Part shown: piece after piece, positions 9,427 to 18,803 of the stretch | How positions within the stretch are numbered: the stretch's first letter is position 1 | Layout: each line of letters opens with the position of its first letter | Source: Rhizobium sp. | GTDB taxonomy: Bacteria; Pseudomonadota; Alphaproteobacteria; Rhizobiales; Rhizobiaceae | Assembly (NCBI GenBank): GCA_019739215.1 | Contig: JAHHDR010000001.1 | Location: 87,993-151,992, forward strand | DNA length: 64,000 nt | Direction of reading: 5' to 3' | The notes under the pieces: model-generated | What the model was told of the DNA's origin: nothing | Database searches by the model: none | Seen by the model: only the letters and a program-made list of their open reading frames with translations | Made by a program: the position numbers and the translations under genes

Positions 9427-9465
9427 GACCCCGTGCTACATCTCAAGACACTGTAGCATGGGGTC
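9427..9465. promoter_or_regulatory. Inverted repeat, probable operator of the RHH gene
   Basis: GACCCCGTGCTACA (9427-9440) and TGTAGCATGGGGTC (9452-9465) are 14-bp arms with one mismatch around an 11-bp centre. The dyad lies 9 to 47 bp upstream of the RHH start codon at 9418. That is where an autoregulatory ribbon-helix-helix dimer would be expected to bind. A hairpin terminator for sox transcription coming from the right is an alternative, but no T-run is present. Confidence 0.5.
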
Positions 9466-9488
9466 CGATTTCCGCAGAATAGCGTCGC

Positions 9489-10040
9489 TCAAAACGCCGC
9501 GTCGTGCGCACCTTCCGCCAGCATGCCGAAGCAATAGTCGGCGAAGGAACGCCAGCATTCGACACGCCAGGTGTCCTCGCTCTCGCGATAGAGCACGACC
9601 TCCATCTTGCCGAACACAGTGCGGGTGCAGGCACCGACCGGAAAGGAGGCTTCCGTTAGCTCATGTGGGCAGGCCGAATTGACTGTCACGCGCGCACCGG
9701 GACCCTCCACGAGGATGCCGATATTGCGGTGGGAGACGTCGACTGCCGAGTGGAACACGCCGGACGTTGCCGCGAGCGCCACGAAGTCGGTCCCCTCGGG
9801 GCCTATCAGGAACCATTCGTCCGGACCGAGCCACATCGCTATGATGCCCGCGCCGGTGGCCGAGGTTTTCGGCCTGGTCGGCAGCGCGACACCCAGGGCA
9901 GAAGACAGTGCCGCCAGGGCATCAGGATGCGCCCGGAGCGAGGCACGGGCCGCGTTCGGCGCCGGCGTCAACCGGGCCGCGGAGGAACCGCCGTGGAAAC
10001 CGTCGAGCGCGGATCGGCGCATGCTGCTAAGCTCAGCCAT
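9489..10040 (-). CDS. soxG: Sarcosine oxidase gamma subunit
   Basis: 183 residues from the ATG at 10040, which overlaps the end of soxA by 8 bp. An upstream in-frame start would overlap more and is not preferred. The sequence fits SoxG: it has a folate-binding YgfZ/GcvT-like fold with WLGPDEWFLIGP and DVSHRNIGI near the middle. SoxG is the small structural subunit of the heterotetrameric sarcosine oxidase, which turns sarcosine plus tetrahydrofolate into glycine, methylene-tetrahydrofolate and hydrogen peroxide. It is the last gene of soxBDAG. Confidence 0.92.
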   Translation of the reverse strand: MAELSSMRRSALDGFHGGSSAARLTPAPNAARASLRAHPDALAALSSALGVALPTRPKTSATGAGIIAMWLGPDEWFLIGPEGTDFVALAATSGVFHSAVDVSHRNIGILVEGPGARVTVNSACPHELTEASFPVGACTRTVFGKMEVVLYRESEDTWRVECWRSFADYCFGMLAEGAHDAAF

Positions 10041-13029
10041 TGATGCGGCCTCCTTCCTTGTCATAGAACACGGCATCGCAGACCTCGACCGGGATCACGC
10101 GATCGGCCATCGGCACATAGAGCGTCTGGCCCATCTTGGCCTTGCCGCCGGCGACCAGCGCCATGGCGATCGAGCGGCCACAATTTTCCGACCAGTAGGA
10201 CGAGGTGACGTGGCCGAGCATCTTCATCGGTATCGGCTGGTTCGGGTCGGCGACGACCTGCGCGCCTTCCTCGAGCACTTCCTTCGGATCCTTGGTCTTG
10301 AGGCCGACGAGCTGCTTGCGGCCATCGGCGACGAGGTCCGGGCGTTTCAGCCCGCGGATGCCGACGAAGTCCGCCTTCTTCTTGCCAACCGCCCAGCCCA
10401 GGCCTGCATCGTCGGGCGTCACCGTGCCGTCGGTGTCCTGGCCGACGATGATGTAGCCCTTTTCGGCGCGCAACACATGCATCGCCTCGGTGCCATAGGC
10501 GCAGGCGCCCATCGGCTCGGCCCGGGCCCATATCGCTTCCCAAACGGCCTGACCGTAGTCGGCCGGCACGTTGACTTCGAAGCCGAGTTCGCCGGCGAAA
10601 GTCATGCGGAAGAGACGGGTGGGAACGCCGGCAATCTTGCCTTCCACGACGCTCATATGCGGGAAGGCCTCATTCGACATGTCGATGCCTTCGACGAGCG
10701 GCTCGAGGATCTCGCGCGCCTTGGGACCCTGCACCGCAATGACCGCCCATTGCTCGGTCGTGGAGGTGAGGAACACCTTGAGATGCGGGAACTCGGTCTG
10801 CAGATAGTCTTCCATATGCTGCATGACGCGCGGCGCGCCGCCCGTGGTCGTGGTCACATGGAAGCGATCATCCGCCAGCCGGCCGACGACGCCGTCGTCA
10901 TAGACGAAGCCGTCTTCGCGCAGCATGATGCCATAGCGGCAGCGGCCCGGCTTCAGCGTGTCCCAACTGTTGGTGTAGAGCAGGTTCATGAAGGTCGCCG
11001 CATCGGGACCCACGACCTCGATCTTGCCGAGCGTCGATGCGTCGAAAATGCCGGCGACAGTGCGGACCGTCTTGCATTCGCGATTGACCGCCTGGTGCAT
11101 GTCCTCGCCCGCCTTAGGATAGAACCATGCACGCTTCCAGATGCCGACATCCTCGAAGACCGCGCCATGGGCTTCTTCCCAGGCATGCATCGGCGTCTTT
11201 CGTGCAGGATCGAAAAGGGGCCCGCGGGCATGGTTGACGATCGCGCCGAAAGTCACCGGCGTATAGGGTGCGCGGAATGTGGTGAGACCCACTTCCGGGA
11301 TCGGCTTGCCGAGCGCCTCTGCGGCGATGGCCAGACCATGGATGTTCGACAGCTTGCCCTGGTCGGTGGCCATGCCGTTGGTGGTGAAGCGCTTGATATG
11401 CTCGATCGAATGCATGCCTTCGCGCACCGCGAGCCGGATGTCCTTGGCGCAGACATCGTGCTGGAAGTCGACGAAAGCCTTGGCCGACGAGTTCTCGGGG
11501 CCTGCCCCATCCGCGGCACCGGCCATGCCGCCGGTCCAGTCAAAGGCCTGCGTGGCGGCGATCGACACGTTTGAAGAACCGGTCGCACCGGCCGCCTGCG
11601 CCATCAACTGGCCAGCACCGAGCGCTTCCTCGATCGAGGCGGCAATCGAACCGGTGCCATTGCAGGCACCGACCGAGAGGCAGTCCTGGGCATAGGTGCC
11701 CGGCAGGAAGCGCTGGTTCTCGGCATCGAAGGCGAGCTTGCCGCGCGACTGCGAGAACAGGTGCACCGAAGGTGTCCAGCCGGCGGACATGATCAGCGCA
11801 TCGATCGCGATCTTCTCGCCGCTCCGCGTGCCGCGGCGGGCCACCGTCATCGACGACACCCGCAGCTTGCCGGATGTCTTGAGCACCGACGAGCCGACCT
11901 GGACATTGATGCCGAGTTCGCGCGCCTTCGCCAGCACCGCGTCGCCCGGCTTGTCGCGGGCATCGACGATCACGGGGATCTGGATGCCCGCGGCCCTGAG
12001 GTCGAACGCCGCTTCATAAGCCGAGTCATGCGAGGTGTAGACGCCCACCTTGGCACCAACGGCCACGCCGTAATGATTGAGATACGTGCGCGCTGCCGAA
12101 GCCAGCATGATCCCCGGCCGGTCGTTGCCGTCGAACACCATGTGCCGCTCGATCGCGCCGGTAGCGAGGATCACCCGCTTGGCGCGGACCTGCCACAGAC
12201 GCTCGCGCGGCAGTGACTTGTCCGGGCTCGCCACGTGGTCCGTGACCCGCTCGACCAGACCGATGAAGTTCTGCGCGTAATAGCCGAACACCGTGGTGCG
12301 GGTCAGGACTGTCACATTCGGCATGGCGGCAAGCTTTGCCGTCATCGCCTGCGCCCAGGCAAATCCGTCCTGTCCGTCGATCGCAATGCCGCTGTCGAAA
12401 TGCAGCGAGCCGCCGAGTGCCGGCCTCTCGTCCGCCAGGATCACGGAAGCACCCGTTTCCGCCGCCGCAAGGGCCGCCGCGATTCCGGCGGCACCGCCAC
12501 CGGCGACAAGCACGTCGCAATGGGCGAAACGGTTGGCGTAATGATCGGGATCGGCTTCCTTCGGGGCGACGCCAAGACCGGCAGCGCTGCGGATGAACGG
12601 CTCGTAGATCGCCTTCCACGCGGCCTTCGGCCACATGAAGGTCTTGTAGTAGAAGCCCGCCGCGAAGAAGGGCGAGAACAGGTTGTTGACAGCGCCGATG
12701 TCGAAGGCAAGCGACGGCCAGCGGTTCTGCGACTGCACGATGATGCCGTCATAGACTTCCTGCATCGGCCCACGCACGTTCGGCGTGGCGCGGCCAGCAT
12801 CGCGGGAGACGTCGAACAGGGCATTCGGCTCTTCCGGACCTGCTGTCAGGATACCGCGGGCGCGGTGGTACTTGAAGGAACGTCCGGCAAGATGGATTCC
12901 GTTGGCCAGCAGGGCCGAGGCGACGCTGTCGCCTTCGAGCGCGTTAAGCTGGCGACCGTCGAAATTCAGGCGCGCGGTCTTGGCGGGCGTCAGGCGACCC
13001 TTGCCCGATATACGGTTTGCTCCGCTCAT
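10033..13029 (-). CDS. soxA: Sarcosine oxidase alpha subunit
   Basis: 998 residues, the full family length. The N-terminus carries the small ferredoxin-like or BFD-type segment seen in SoxA (LNALEGDSVASALLANGI, about 27-44). A dinucleotide-binding domain follows with DVLVAGGGAAGIAAALAA, near residue 170, for NAD. The C-terminal 380 residues are an aminomethyltransferase (GcvT-like) domain that binds folate and takes the formaldehyde unit. Its start overlaps the soxD stop by four bases (ATGA), so translation is coupled. In the window context it would oxidise the sarcosine made by creatinase. Confidence 0.95.
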   Translation of the reverse strand: MSGANRISGKGRLTPAKTARLNFDGRQLNALEGDSVASALLANGIHLAGRSFKYHRARGILTAGPEEPNALFDVSRDAGRATPNVRGPMQEVYDGIIVQSQNRWPSLAFDIGAVNNLFSPFFAAGFYYKTFMWPKAAWKAIYEPFIRSAAGLGVAPKEADPDHYANRFAHCDVLVAGGGAAGIAAALAAAETGASVILADERPALGGSLHFDSGIAIDGQDGFAWAQAMTAKLAAMPNVTVLTRTTVFGYYAQNFIGLVERVTDHVASPDKSLPRERLWQVRAKRVILATGAIERHMVFDGNDRPGIMLASAARTYLNHYGVAVGAKVGVYTSHDSAYEAAFDLRAAGIQIPVIVDARDKPGDAVLAKARELGINVQVGSSVLKTSGKLRVSSMTVARRGTRSGEKIAIDALIMSAGWTPSVHLFSQSRGKLAFDAENQRFLPGTYAQDCLSVGACNGTGSIAASIEEALGAGQLMAQAAGATGSSNVSIAATQAFDWTGGMAGAADGAGPENSSAKAFVDFQHDVCAKDIRLAVREGMHSIEHIKRFTTNGMATDQGKLSNIHGLAIAAEALGKPIPEVGLTTFRAPYTPVTFGAIVNHARGPLFDPARKTPMHAWEEAHGAVFEDVGIWKRAWFYPKAGEDMHQAVNRECKTVRTVAGIFDASTLGKIEVVGPDAATFMNLLYTNSWDTLKPGRCRYGIMLREDGFVYDDGVVGRLADDRFHVTTTTGGAPRVMQHMEDYLQTEFPHLKVFLTSTTEQWAVIAVQGPKAREILEPLVEGIDMSNEAFPHMSVVEGKIAGVPTRLFRMTFAGELGFEVNVPADYGQAVWEAIWARAEPMGACAYGTEAMHVLRAEKGYIIVGQDTDGTVTPDDAGLGWAVGKKKADFVGIRGLKRPDLVADGRKQLVGLKTKDPKEVLEEGAQVVADPNQPIPMKMLGHVTSSYWSENCGRSIAMALVAGGKAKMGQTLYVPMADRVIPVEVCDAVFYDKEGGRING

Positions 13030-13340
13030 TTCGCGCCTCCTGCCATGCGGGCTTCGATCGTGGCCTGGTCGGGCTTCGGCTCATCCTGGCGGTAGGTCAT
13101 CACGAACTTGTCGGTGACTGTGTGGCGAACCGCGCGGAAGAACTTGCCGCAGCCGGCGACGTGCCGCCAGCGCTCGAAGACGAGGCCCTTCGGATTGTCG
13201 CGCAGGAAGAAATAGTCCTCGAACGCTTCATCCGAGATCTCGGCGATGTTCTCCGGGCGCAGGATATGGGCCTCGTCGCCGTTGCGGAACTCGAGTTCCG
13301 CGCGGTCTTCCTGGCAATAGGGGCAATGAATGAGGAGCAT
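13026..13340 (-). CDS. soxD: Sarcosine oxidase delta subunit
   Basis: 104 residues, the normal SoxD size. The zinc site is visible as C6-x-x-C9 (HCPYC) near the N-terminus with H60 and C64 in RHVAGC. The delta subunit is a structural zinc protein needed for the stability of the SoxA-SoxB assembly. The gene sits 15 bp after soxB and overlaps soxA by four bases, as in the standard soxBDAG order. Confidence 0.95.
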   Translation of the reverse strand: MLLIHCPYCQEDRAELEFRNGDEAHILRPENIAEISDEAFEDYFFLRDNPKGLVFERWRHVAGCGKFFRAVRHTVTDKFVMTYRQDEPKPDQATIEARMAGGAK

Positions 13341-13355
13341 GATGATCCCTACCGG

Positions 13356-14609
13356 TTAATGGGCAACGGCGGCAGCGGCCGCTTCGTCGATCAGGCGACC
13401 GTTGCGGAAGCGGTCGAGGTTGAACGGCGCGTTGATGGCATGCGGTTCGTCGCGGGCGATCGTGTGGGCGAAGACATGGGCCGAGCCTGGCGTTGCCTTG
13501 AAGCCCCCGGTACCCCAGCCGCAGTTCACGTAGAGGCCCTTGACCGGCGTCTTGGACAGGATCGGCGAGCGGTCCGGCGTCACGTCGACGATGCCGCCCC
13601 AGGAGCGCATCATCTTCATGCGCGTGAAAATCGGAAACATCTCGCAGATCGCATCGAGCGTGTGGTTGATGATATGCAGGCCGCCGGTCTGCGAATAGGA
13701 CGCATATTGGTCAGTGCCGGCGCCGATGACGAGCTCACCCTTGTCCGACTGCGAAATATAGGCATGAACCGTGTTGGACATCACCACGCAGGGGAAGATC
13801 GGCTTGATTGGCTCCGAGACCAGCGCCTGCAGCGGATAGGAGACGAGCGGTAGCTTGAGGCCGGCCATTTCCATGACGACCGAGGTATGTCCGGCAGCGA
13901 CGACGCCGACTTTCTTGGCGCCGATATAGCCCCTGGAGGTCTCGACGCCCTGCACGCCACCATCGGGGCCGCGGCGGATGCCGGTCACTTCGCAATTCTG
14001 AATGATGTGGACGCCGCGATCGGACGCGCCGCGGGCATAGCCCCAGGCGACCGCGTCATGGCGGGCCGTGCCGCCCTTGCGCTGCAGCGTGGCGCCGACG
14101 ACGGGATAGCGTGCGGTCTTGGAAATGTTCAGCGGCGGGCAGTATTCCTTCGCCTCTTCCGGTGTGAGCCACTCGTTCTCGACGCCATTCAGCCGGTTGG
14201 CATGAATGTGGCGCTTGAGCACCTGCACGTCGTGGACATTGTGCGCCAGCATCATCACGCCGCGCGGCGAGTACATGACATTGTAATTGAAGTCCTGCGA
14301 GAGATTGTCCCAGAGCTTCAATGCATGGTTATAAAGACCCGCACTTTCGTCGTAGAGATAGTTGGAGCGGATGATCGTGGTGTTGCGGCCGGTATTGCCG
14401 CCGCCAAGCCAGCCCTTCTCGATGACGGCGATGTTGGTGATGCCGTGTTCCTTGGCGAGATAGTAGGCAGTGCCCAGGCCATGGCCGCCGGCACCGATGA
14501 TGATGACGTCGTATTCAGACTTGGGCTCAGGCGAGGACCATTGCTTTTCCCACCCGCTGTGACCCCTCATCGCTTCACGGGCGACGGCGAAGACCGAGTA
14601 TTTACGCAT
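13356..14609 (-). CDS. soxB: Sarcosine oxidase beta subunit
   Basis: 417 residues from the ATG at 14609, exactly the usual SoxB length. An upstream extension of the frame to 14876 has no family counterpart and is rejected. [20 protein letters not shown], about residues 33-52, is the FAD-binding GxGxxG motif of the DAO superfamily. The beta subunit carries the sarcosine dehydrogenation site and the covalent FMN. It is the first gene of the operon and is transcribed divergently from rpsU, leaving a 267-bp shared upstream region. The folate enzymes that often trail soxG are absent here. Confidence 0.95.
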   Translation of the reverse strand: MRKYSVFAVAREAMRGHSGWEKQWSSPEPKSEYDVIIIGAGGHGLGTAYYLAKEHGITNIAVIEKGWLGGGNTGRNTTIIRSNYLYDESAGLYNHALKLWDNLSQDFNYNVMYSPRGVMMLAHNVHDVQVLKRHIHANRLNGVENEWLTPEEAKEYCPPLNISKTARYPVVGATLQRKGGTARHDAVAWGYARGASDRGVHIIQNCEVTGIRRGPDGGVQGVETSRGYIGAKKVGVVAAGHTSVVMEMAGLKLPLVSYPLQALVSEPIKPIFPCVVMSNTVHAYISQSDKGELVIGAGTDQYASYSQTGGLHIINHTLDAICEMFPIFTRMKMMRSWGGIVDVTPDRSPILSKTPVKGLYVNCGWGTGGFKATPGSAHVFAHTIARDEPHAINAPFNLDRFRNGRLIDEAAAAAVAH

Positions 14610-14751
14610 CCGGGGACAACTCCATATCGTGGGGGCCGTTTGTTGTGGGGCAGGAAATCGCAAAAACCAAGGCGGCACAACGTTTCTTTTGCGACGCATT
14701 CGAGCGCGGACCCGCCAGCGAAATTTCCCGGAACCACAGGGCTTTGGGGAC

Positions 14752-14779
14752 TGGACTTCGCCAGACTCATCTGCTATCT
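14752..14779 (+). promoter_or_regulatory. Possible sigma-70 promoter for rpsU
   Basis: TGGACT (14752-14757) and CTATCT (14774-14779) are 16 bp apart and roughly match the alphaproteobacterial CTTGAC / CTATAT pattern. The spacing from the GTG start at 14877 leaves a leader of about 90 bases. This is a by-eye match only. Confidence 0.3.
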
Positions 14780-14876
14780 GCGTCACCCAATCGCTGGGCT
14801 CCGTGCCCGGCGCAGTTGCTTTTGACCGCTTCCTGATCCTGTTCGGGAGGCCAACTCGAGATAAGGACGGGTTCAC

Positions 14877-15107
14877 GTGCAGGTATTGGTTCGCGACAAC
14901 AATGTTGATCAGGCACTCCGCGCTCTGAAGAAAAAGATGCAGCGTGAGGGCATTTTCCGCGAAATGAAGATGCGTGACTACTATGAGAAGCCGTCCCAGA
15001 AGCGCGCCCGCGAAAAGGCGGAAGCCGTCCGCCGTGTCCGCAAGCTTGCGCGCAAGCGGATGCAGCGCGAAGGCCTGCTGCCCTCGACTCCTCGTCCGGC
15101 TCGGTGA
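14877..15107 (+). CDS. rpsU: 30S ribosomal protein S21
   Basis: 76 residues, starting at a GTG at 14877. [20 protein letters not shown] followed by MQREG is the standard start of alphaproteobacterial S21, and the Arg/Lys-rich C-terminal extension is also typical. S21 binds the 30S platform near the anti-Shine-Dalgarno end of 16S rRNA and helps initiation. The gene is monocistronic: a terminator hairpin with a T-run follows 35 bp after the stop codon. Confidence 0.96.
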   Translation: MQVLVRDNNVDQALRALKKKMQREGIFREMKMRDYYEKPSQKRAREKAEAVRRVRKLARKRMQREGLLPSTPRPAR

Positions 15108-15142
15108 TCTGCCGTCCTTTTGACGAATTATGATGCATGTGT

Positions 15143-15178
15143 CGGCGGGGGCGATATAATTCGCCGCCGCCTTTTTGT
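15143..15178 (+). terminator. Rho-independent terminator of rpsU
   Basis: CGGCGGGGGCGA (15143-15154) pairs with TCGCCGCCG (15161-15169) through a bulged GC-rich stem, and is followed at once by CCTTTTTGTT. The stem plus T-run, 35 bp after the rpsU stop, is a convincing intrinsic terminator. Confidence 0.75.
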
Positions 15179-15221
15179 TGCTTGGCCCGGAGTGGGGCGC
15201 TCCCCGGGAGTTGATGTAACC

Positions 15222-16124
15222 ATGACGAACATGTTGATCGCACGCGCGAATGATCCTGCAACGCCCGCCAGGACAGCAAGCCCCGCCAGGACCCTATCGC
15301 AACGTATCGGCACCCTGCTGTTGACGGCAACGCTTGCCACGGGCCTCGCCGCCTGCGGCACGACCGACACGACCGACACGATTCGCATCAACAAGGAACA
15401 GGGGACGACCGAGAATATCGGCTCCCTGACGGAGGTGATCAGCGCCAATCCGTCCGATCCCGAAGGCTACAACACCCGCGGCTCAGCCTATGGCCGCGCC
15501 GGCCAGTTCGAGAACGCGCTCGATGACTTCAATCGCGCGCTCGAGCTCAACCCGCGCTATTATCAGGCCTATGCCAACCGGGCGCTGATCTACCGCAACC
15601 AGGGCAAGGCCGAACTGGCGCTCGCCGACTACAACACCGCCCTCAAGCTCTCGCCGCGCTACGACGTCGCCTTCATCGGCCGAGGCAACATCTACCGTCA
15701 GGCCGGCCAACTCGACGCTGCGATGAACGATTACAATCGCGCGATCGGCCTGGATACGACAGACCCCCGCGCCTACCACAATCGAGGCCTGATCTATCAG
15801 CTGCGTGGCAACCACGCCAAGGCGATCGACGACTTCTCGACTGCGATCTCGCTCTCGCCGAACTCGGCCGAGCCGTATAATGGCCGCGGCATTTCCTATG
15901 TCGCGACGAATGACGACGATAACGCGTTCTCGGATTTCAACACCGCCATCGCACTCGACGGCAAGCTCGCCGAATCCTGGGCGAACCAGGCGCTGGTCTA
16001 CGAGCGCAAGGGCGACATGGCGCGGGCCTACAAGTCCTACACCTATGCGATGCGGCTCGATCCCAAGTACCAGCTCGCCAAGGATGGCGCGGCAAGGACC
16101 AGAACGGCGGTAGCGGCGAACTAG
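15222..16124 (+). CDS. TPR-repeat lipoprotein
   Basis: 300 residues from the ATG at 15222. GGGAG lies 11 bases upstream, and the longer open frame from 15120 crosses the rpsU terminator. After an N-region with arginine, the segment [16 protein letters not shown] ends in a lipobox (LAAC), so a lipid-anchored periplasmic protein is predicted. The mature part has about seven tetratricopeptide repeats with the pattern AY.NRG..Y...G....A..D...A. These form a protein-protein scaffold, as in NlpI-like lipoproteins. The partner is unknown. The DUF2254 gene begins one base after its stop, so the two are cotranscribed. Confidence 0.85.
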   Translation: MTNMLIARANDPATPARTASPARTLSQRIGTLLLTATLATGLAACGTTDTTDTIRINKEQGTTENIGSLTEVISANPSDPEGYNTRGSAYGRAGQFENALDDFNRALELNPRYYQAYANRALIYRNQGKAELALADYNTALKLSPRYDVAFIGRGNIYRQAGQLDAAMNDYNRAIGLDTTDPRAYHNRGLIYQLRGNHAKAIDDFSTAISLSPNSAEPYNGRGISYVATNDDDNAFSDFNTAIALDGKLAESWANQALVYERKGDMARAYKSYTYAMRLDPKYQLAKDGAARTRTAVAAN

Positions 16125-16125
16125 C

Positions 16126-17406
16126 GTGAACAGGGCACTGTCCTCTCGCTGGCAGTGGCTGCTTTCCAGGGTCGTCCGCCGCATCTGGTTTCGAGCCAGC
16201 CTGTTCTCGCTCCTCGGGATTGCGACGGCGCTGCTGGCGATTGTTGCCAGCCCCTACATACCCGCCGATCTGCCGACCAAAATCGGCGCCGATGCCGTCG
16301 ACAATATCCTCGGCATCATCGCATCCAGCATGCTGGCCGTCACGACCTTCTCGCTCAGCACAATGGTATCCGCCTACTCGGCAGCCACCACGAACGTGAC
16401 GCCCCGTGCGACCACGCTGATCATGGAAGACTCCACGACGCAGAACGTTCTGTCGACCTTCATCGGCTCGTTCCTGTTCAGCCTGGTCGGTCTGGTCGCA
16501 CTCAGCACCGGCGCCTATGGCGGCCGTGGCCGTGTCATCCTCTTTGCCGCCACGATCCTGGTCATTGGCCTGATCGTGGTCACGCTGCTGCGGTGGATCG
16601 ACCACCTCTCGCGGCTCGGCCGGGTGACGGAAACCACCGAACGGGTCGAGAAAGCAGCCATCGCCGCGATGCGCGCCCGGCGCGAGCGCCCCAATCTCGG
16701 CGGCAGGCCGCCGGAGAGCTCCTGGCACGAGCGACGCCCCGGTGCGATCCCGGTCCATGCTTCGACCATCGGCTACGTCCAGCATATCGACGTCGGCGCC
16801 TTGCAGAAACTGGCGGAGGCGGCCGGCGGCGATATTCTGGTTGCGGTACTTCCTGGAACATTCGTCGGTCCCACGCAGCCGATCGCCTGGATGCCGGGCA
16901 AGGCTGACGCGGATATCGATGCCCTCGGCGAGTGCTTTTCGATCGCCGACGTGCGCTCCTTCGACCAGGATCCGCGCTTTGGCGCCTGCGTGCTCGCCGA
17001 GATCGCCTCGCGGGCGCTGTCGCCGGCCATCAACGATCCGGGCACGGCCATCGATGTGATCGGCCGTGCCGTTCGGGTCGTGTCCGTCTGGGCGGAACCG
17101 TCCGAGGCAGCCGGCGAGGACGTCATGTTTCCCAATGTCTACGTTCCCAGCCTCGCGCTCGCTGACATCTTCGACGACCTTTTTACGCCGATCGCACGCG
17201 ATGGCGCCGCCATCGTCGAAGTGCAGTTGCGACTGCAGAAGGGCTTGAGGGCTCTGGCCCAATCGGGGGATCGCCGGTTCCTCGAGAACGCCCAGCGCCA
17301 CTCCCGTTCAGCGCTCGAGCGCGCCGAACAGGGGCTGGCTATCACGCAGGACAAGGAACGCGTCAGCACGGTCGCACGCGAGATCGCCGACATGGCGCGC
17401 GGCTGA
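16126..17406 (+). CDS. DUF2254 family membrane protein
   Basis: 426 residues starting at a GTG at 16126, one base after the lipoprotein stop. Four hydrophobic helices lie in the first 165 residues (about 22-45, 60-85, 108-128, 135-155). They are followed by a soluble domain of about 250 residues. The conserved block SRALSPAINDPGTAID and the early NILGIIASSMLAVTTFS are hallmarks of DUF2254. The function of the family is not known. The fixed pairing with a TPR lipoprotein suggests the two work together at the cell envelope. Confidence 0.85.
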   Translation: MNRALSSRWQWLLSRVVRRIWFRASLFSLLGIATALLAIVASPYIPADLPTKIGADAVDNILGIIASSMLAVTTFSLSTMVSAYSAATTNVTPRATTLIMEDSTTQNVLSTFIGSFLFSLVGLVALSTGAYGGRGRVILFAATILVIGLIVVTLLRWIDHLSRLGRVTETTERVEKAAIAAMRARRERPNLGGRPPESSWHERRPGAIPVHASTIGYVQHIDVGALQKLAEAAGGDILVAVLPGTFVGPTQPIAWMPGKADADIDALGECFSIADVRSFDQDPRFGACVLAEIASRALSPAINDPGTAIDVIGRAVRVVSVWAEPSEAAGEDVMFPNVYVPSLALADIFDDLFTPIARDGAAIVEVQLRLQKGLRALAQSGDRRFLENAQRHSRSALERAEQGLAITQDKERVSTVAREIADMARG

Positions 17407-17413
17407 ACGCGGC

Positions 17414-17440
17414 GGCGCCCTGACGCAATCAACAGGCGCC
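17414..17440 (+). terminator. Weak hairpin after the DUF2254 gene
   Basis: GGCGCC-C-TG pairs with CAGGCGCC across a 10-nt loop, directly after the stop codon at 17406. One base bulges and no T-run follows, so it may be a weak terminator or an mRNA-end structure. Confidence 0.35.
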
Positions 17441-17488
17441 TCGTCATGAAGCGTTGCCGTCGTATCAAATCAGCATGGAGAACATGAC

Positions 17489-18562
17489 ATGGCCCGAAAG
17501 CAGGATGTGATCGTCATCGGAGGGGGCATCATCGGAGCCTCGATCGCATGGCACCTGACCCGCGGCGGCGCAACGGTACGCCTGGTCGCCGAGCAGGTCG
17601 GCGGCGTCGCAACGCCGACATCCTTCGCCTGGATCAATGCCAGTTGGGGCAACCCCGAGCCCTATTACCGGCTCCGCACCCGCTCGATCGAGGAATGGCA
17701 GCGGCTGGCCGCCGACGTGGCGGACCTGCAGCTTTCCGAATGCGGCGGCCTCTGCTGGGACCTCCCGCCCAACGAACTGCGCCGCTTCGCGAGCGAACAT
17801 CGCAACTGGGGCTATGATATCCGCGAGGTCTCCGCGAAAGAAGCCGCCACACTGGAGCCCGCCGTCAAGACCTTGCCTGACCTCGCCGTCCACGCCCGCC
17901 ACGAGGCCGCGGCCGAGCCTGTCGCCGCGACACGGGCACTGATCCGCAGCGCCTTGGCCGGCGGCATGGAACTGCTGGAAGGCGTCAGAATCATCGGATT
18001 GGAAGCGACGGAAGGCAGGATGACCGGGGTGCGGACGGAGACCGCCTTCCTTGGCGCGGACCGGATCGTGGTTGCCGGTGGCGCGGACACGGCCAGGCTC
18101 GCCGCCACGCTCGGCATCACCATCCCTGTTGAGGCGCCGCCCGGCTTGATCGTGCACTCCAAGCCGGTGCCGAAGATGCTGAACGGACTCGTCATCGCCA
18201 CGGAACTGCATGTCCGCCAGACGCAGGAAGGCCGCATCATCGCCGGCAGCGACTTCGGCGGCACGGACCCCGGCAGCGACCCGGATGGCGCGGCGAAGGA
18301 CCTGTTCGACAAGGTCAGGGCCTTCCTGAAAGGCGGCGACGCGCTGGAGATGGACTTTCATACGGTCGGCTATCGCCCGACGCCGATCGACGGCTTTCCG
18401 ATCGTCGGGGAAGTGGCCGGCGTCGATGGGCTCTACCTCGCGGTAACGCATTCCGGCATCACCCTGGCCCCCGCCATCGGCCGTTTCGCGGCGGATGAAA
18501 TCCTCACCGGCGAGAAACAGCCGTTGTTCGCGCCCTACCGCCTGTCACGTTTTGAAGGCTGA
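17489..18562 (+). CDS. FAD-dependent amine/amino-acid oxidoreductase (DAO family)
   Basis: 357 residues. DVIVIGGGIIGASIAWHL (about 6-23) is a perfect FAD-binding motif, and the C-terminal TVGYRPTPIDGFPIVGEV plus VTHSGITLAP are typical of the glycine oxidase, sarcosine oxidase and D-amino acid dehydrogenase family. It is soluble. The substrate cannot be assigned: a small N-methyl or D-amino acid is likely. GGAG lies nine bases before the ATG. It stands alone between the DUF2254 gene and the oxidase cluster, with an upstream gap of about 80 bp. Confidence 0.85.
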   Translation: MARKQDVIVIGGGIIGASIAWHLTRGGATVRLVAEQVGGVATPTSFAWINASWGNPEPYYRLRTRSIEEWQRLAADVADLQLSECGGLCWDLPPNELRRFASEHRNWGYDIREVSAKEAATLEPAVKTLPDLAVHARHEAAAEPVAATRALIRSALAGGMELLEGVRIIGLEATEGRMTGVRTETAFLGADRIVVAGGADTARLAATLGITIPVEAPPGLIVHSKPVPKMLNGLVIATELHVRQTQEGRIIAGSDFGGTDPGSDPDGAAKDLFDKVRAFLKGGDALEMDFHTVGYRPTPIDGFPIVGEVAGVDGLYLAVTHSGITLAPAIGRFAADEILTGEKQPLFAPYRLSRFEG

Positions 18563-18803
18563 GGCGCCCACGTCCCCGGGCATGGGAACCAGAAGCCGGC
18601 GTGCGCAGTTTCACCCTTTGGCGATGGCAAGGCGGGGGTGATCGAATGTCTGCATATGAGGGAAGTCGGCTTGCGTCACGCCTGCCAGACGACCTAATAT
18701 CCCGATGCGAACGGATCGCATGTGTGATCCGCAGCGCCATGGAGGACGGTCCCGCATCCGCGGGAACCATGCGGCGCGGCGGGTTCGTCAGGGAGGAGCG
18801 CCC

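Noticed and set aside
9607..11574. A 655-codon plus-strand open frame opposite soxG and soxA
   Set aside because: The sox genes on the other strand are certain, and the composition of the translation is typical of antisense frames.
14610..14876. N-terminal extension of soxB up to 14876
   Set aside because: The extra 89 residues match nothing in SoxB, and they cross the rpsU promoter region. The ATG at 14609 gives the standard length.
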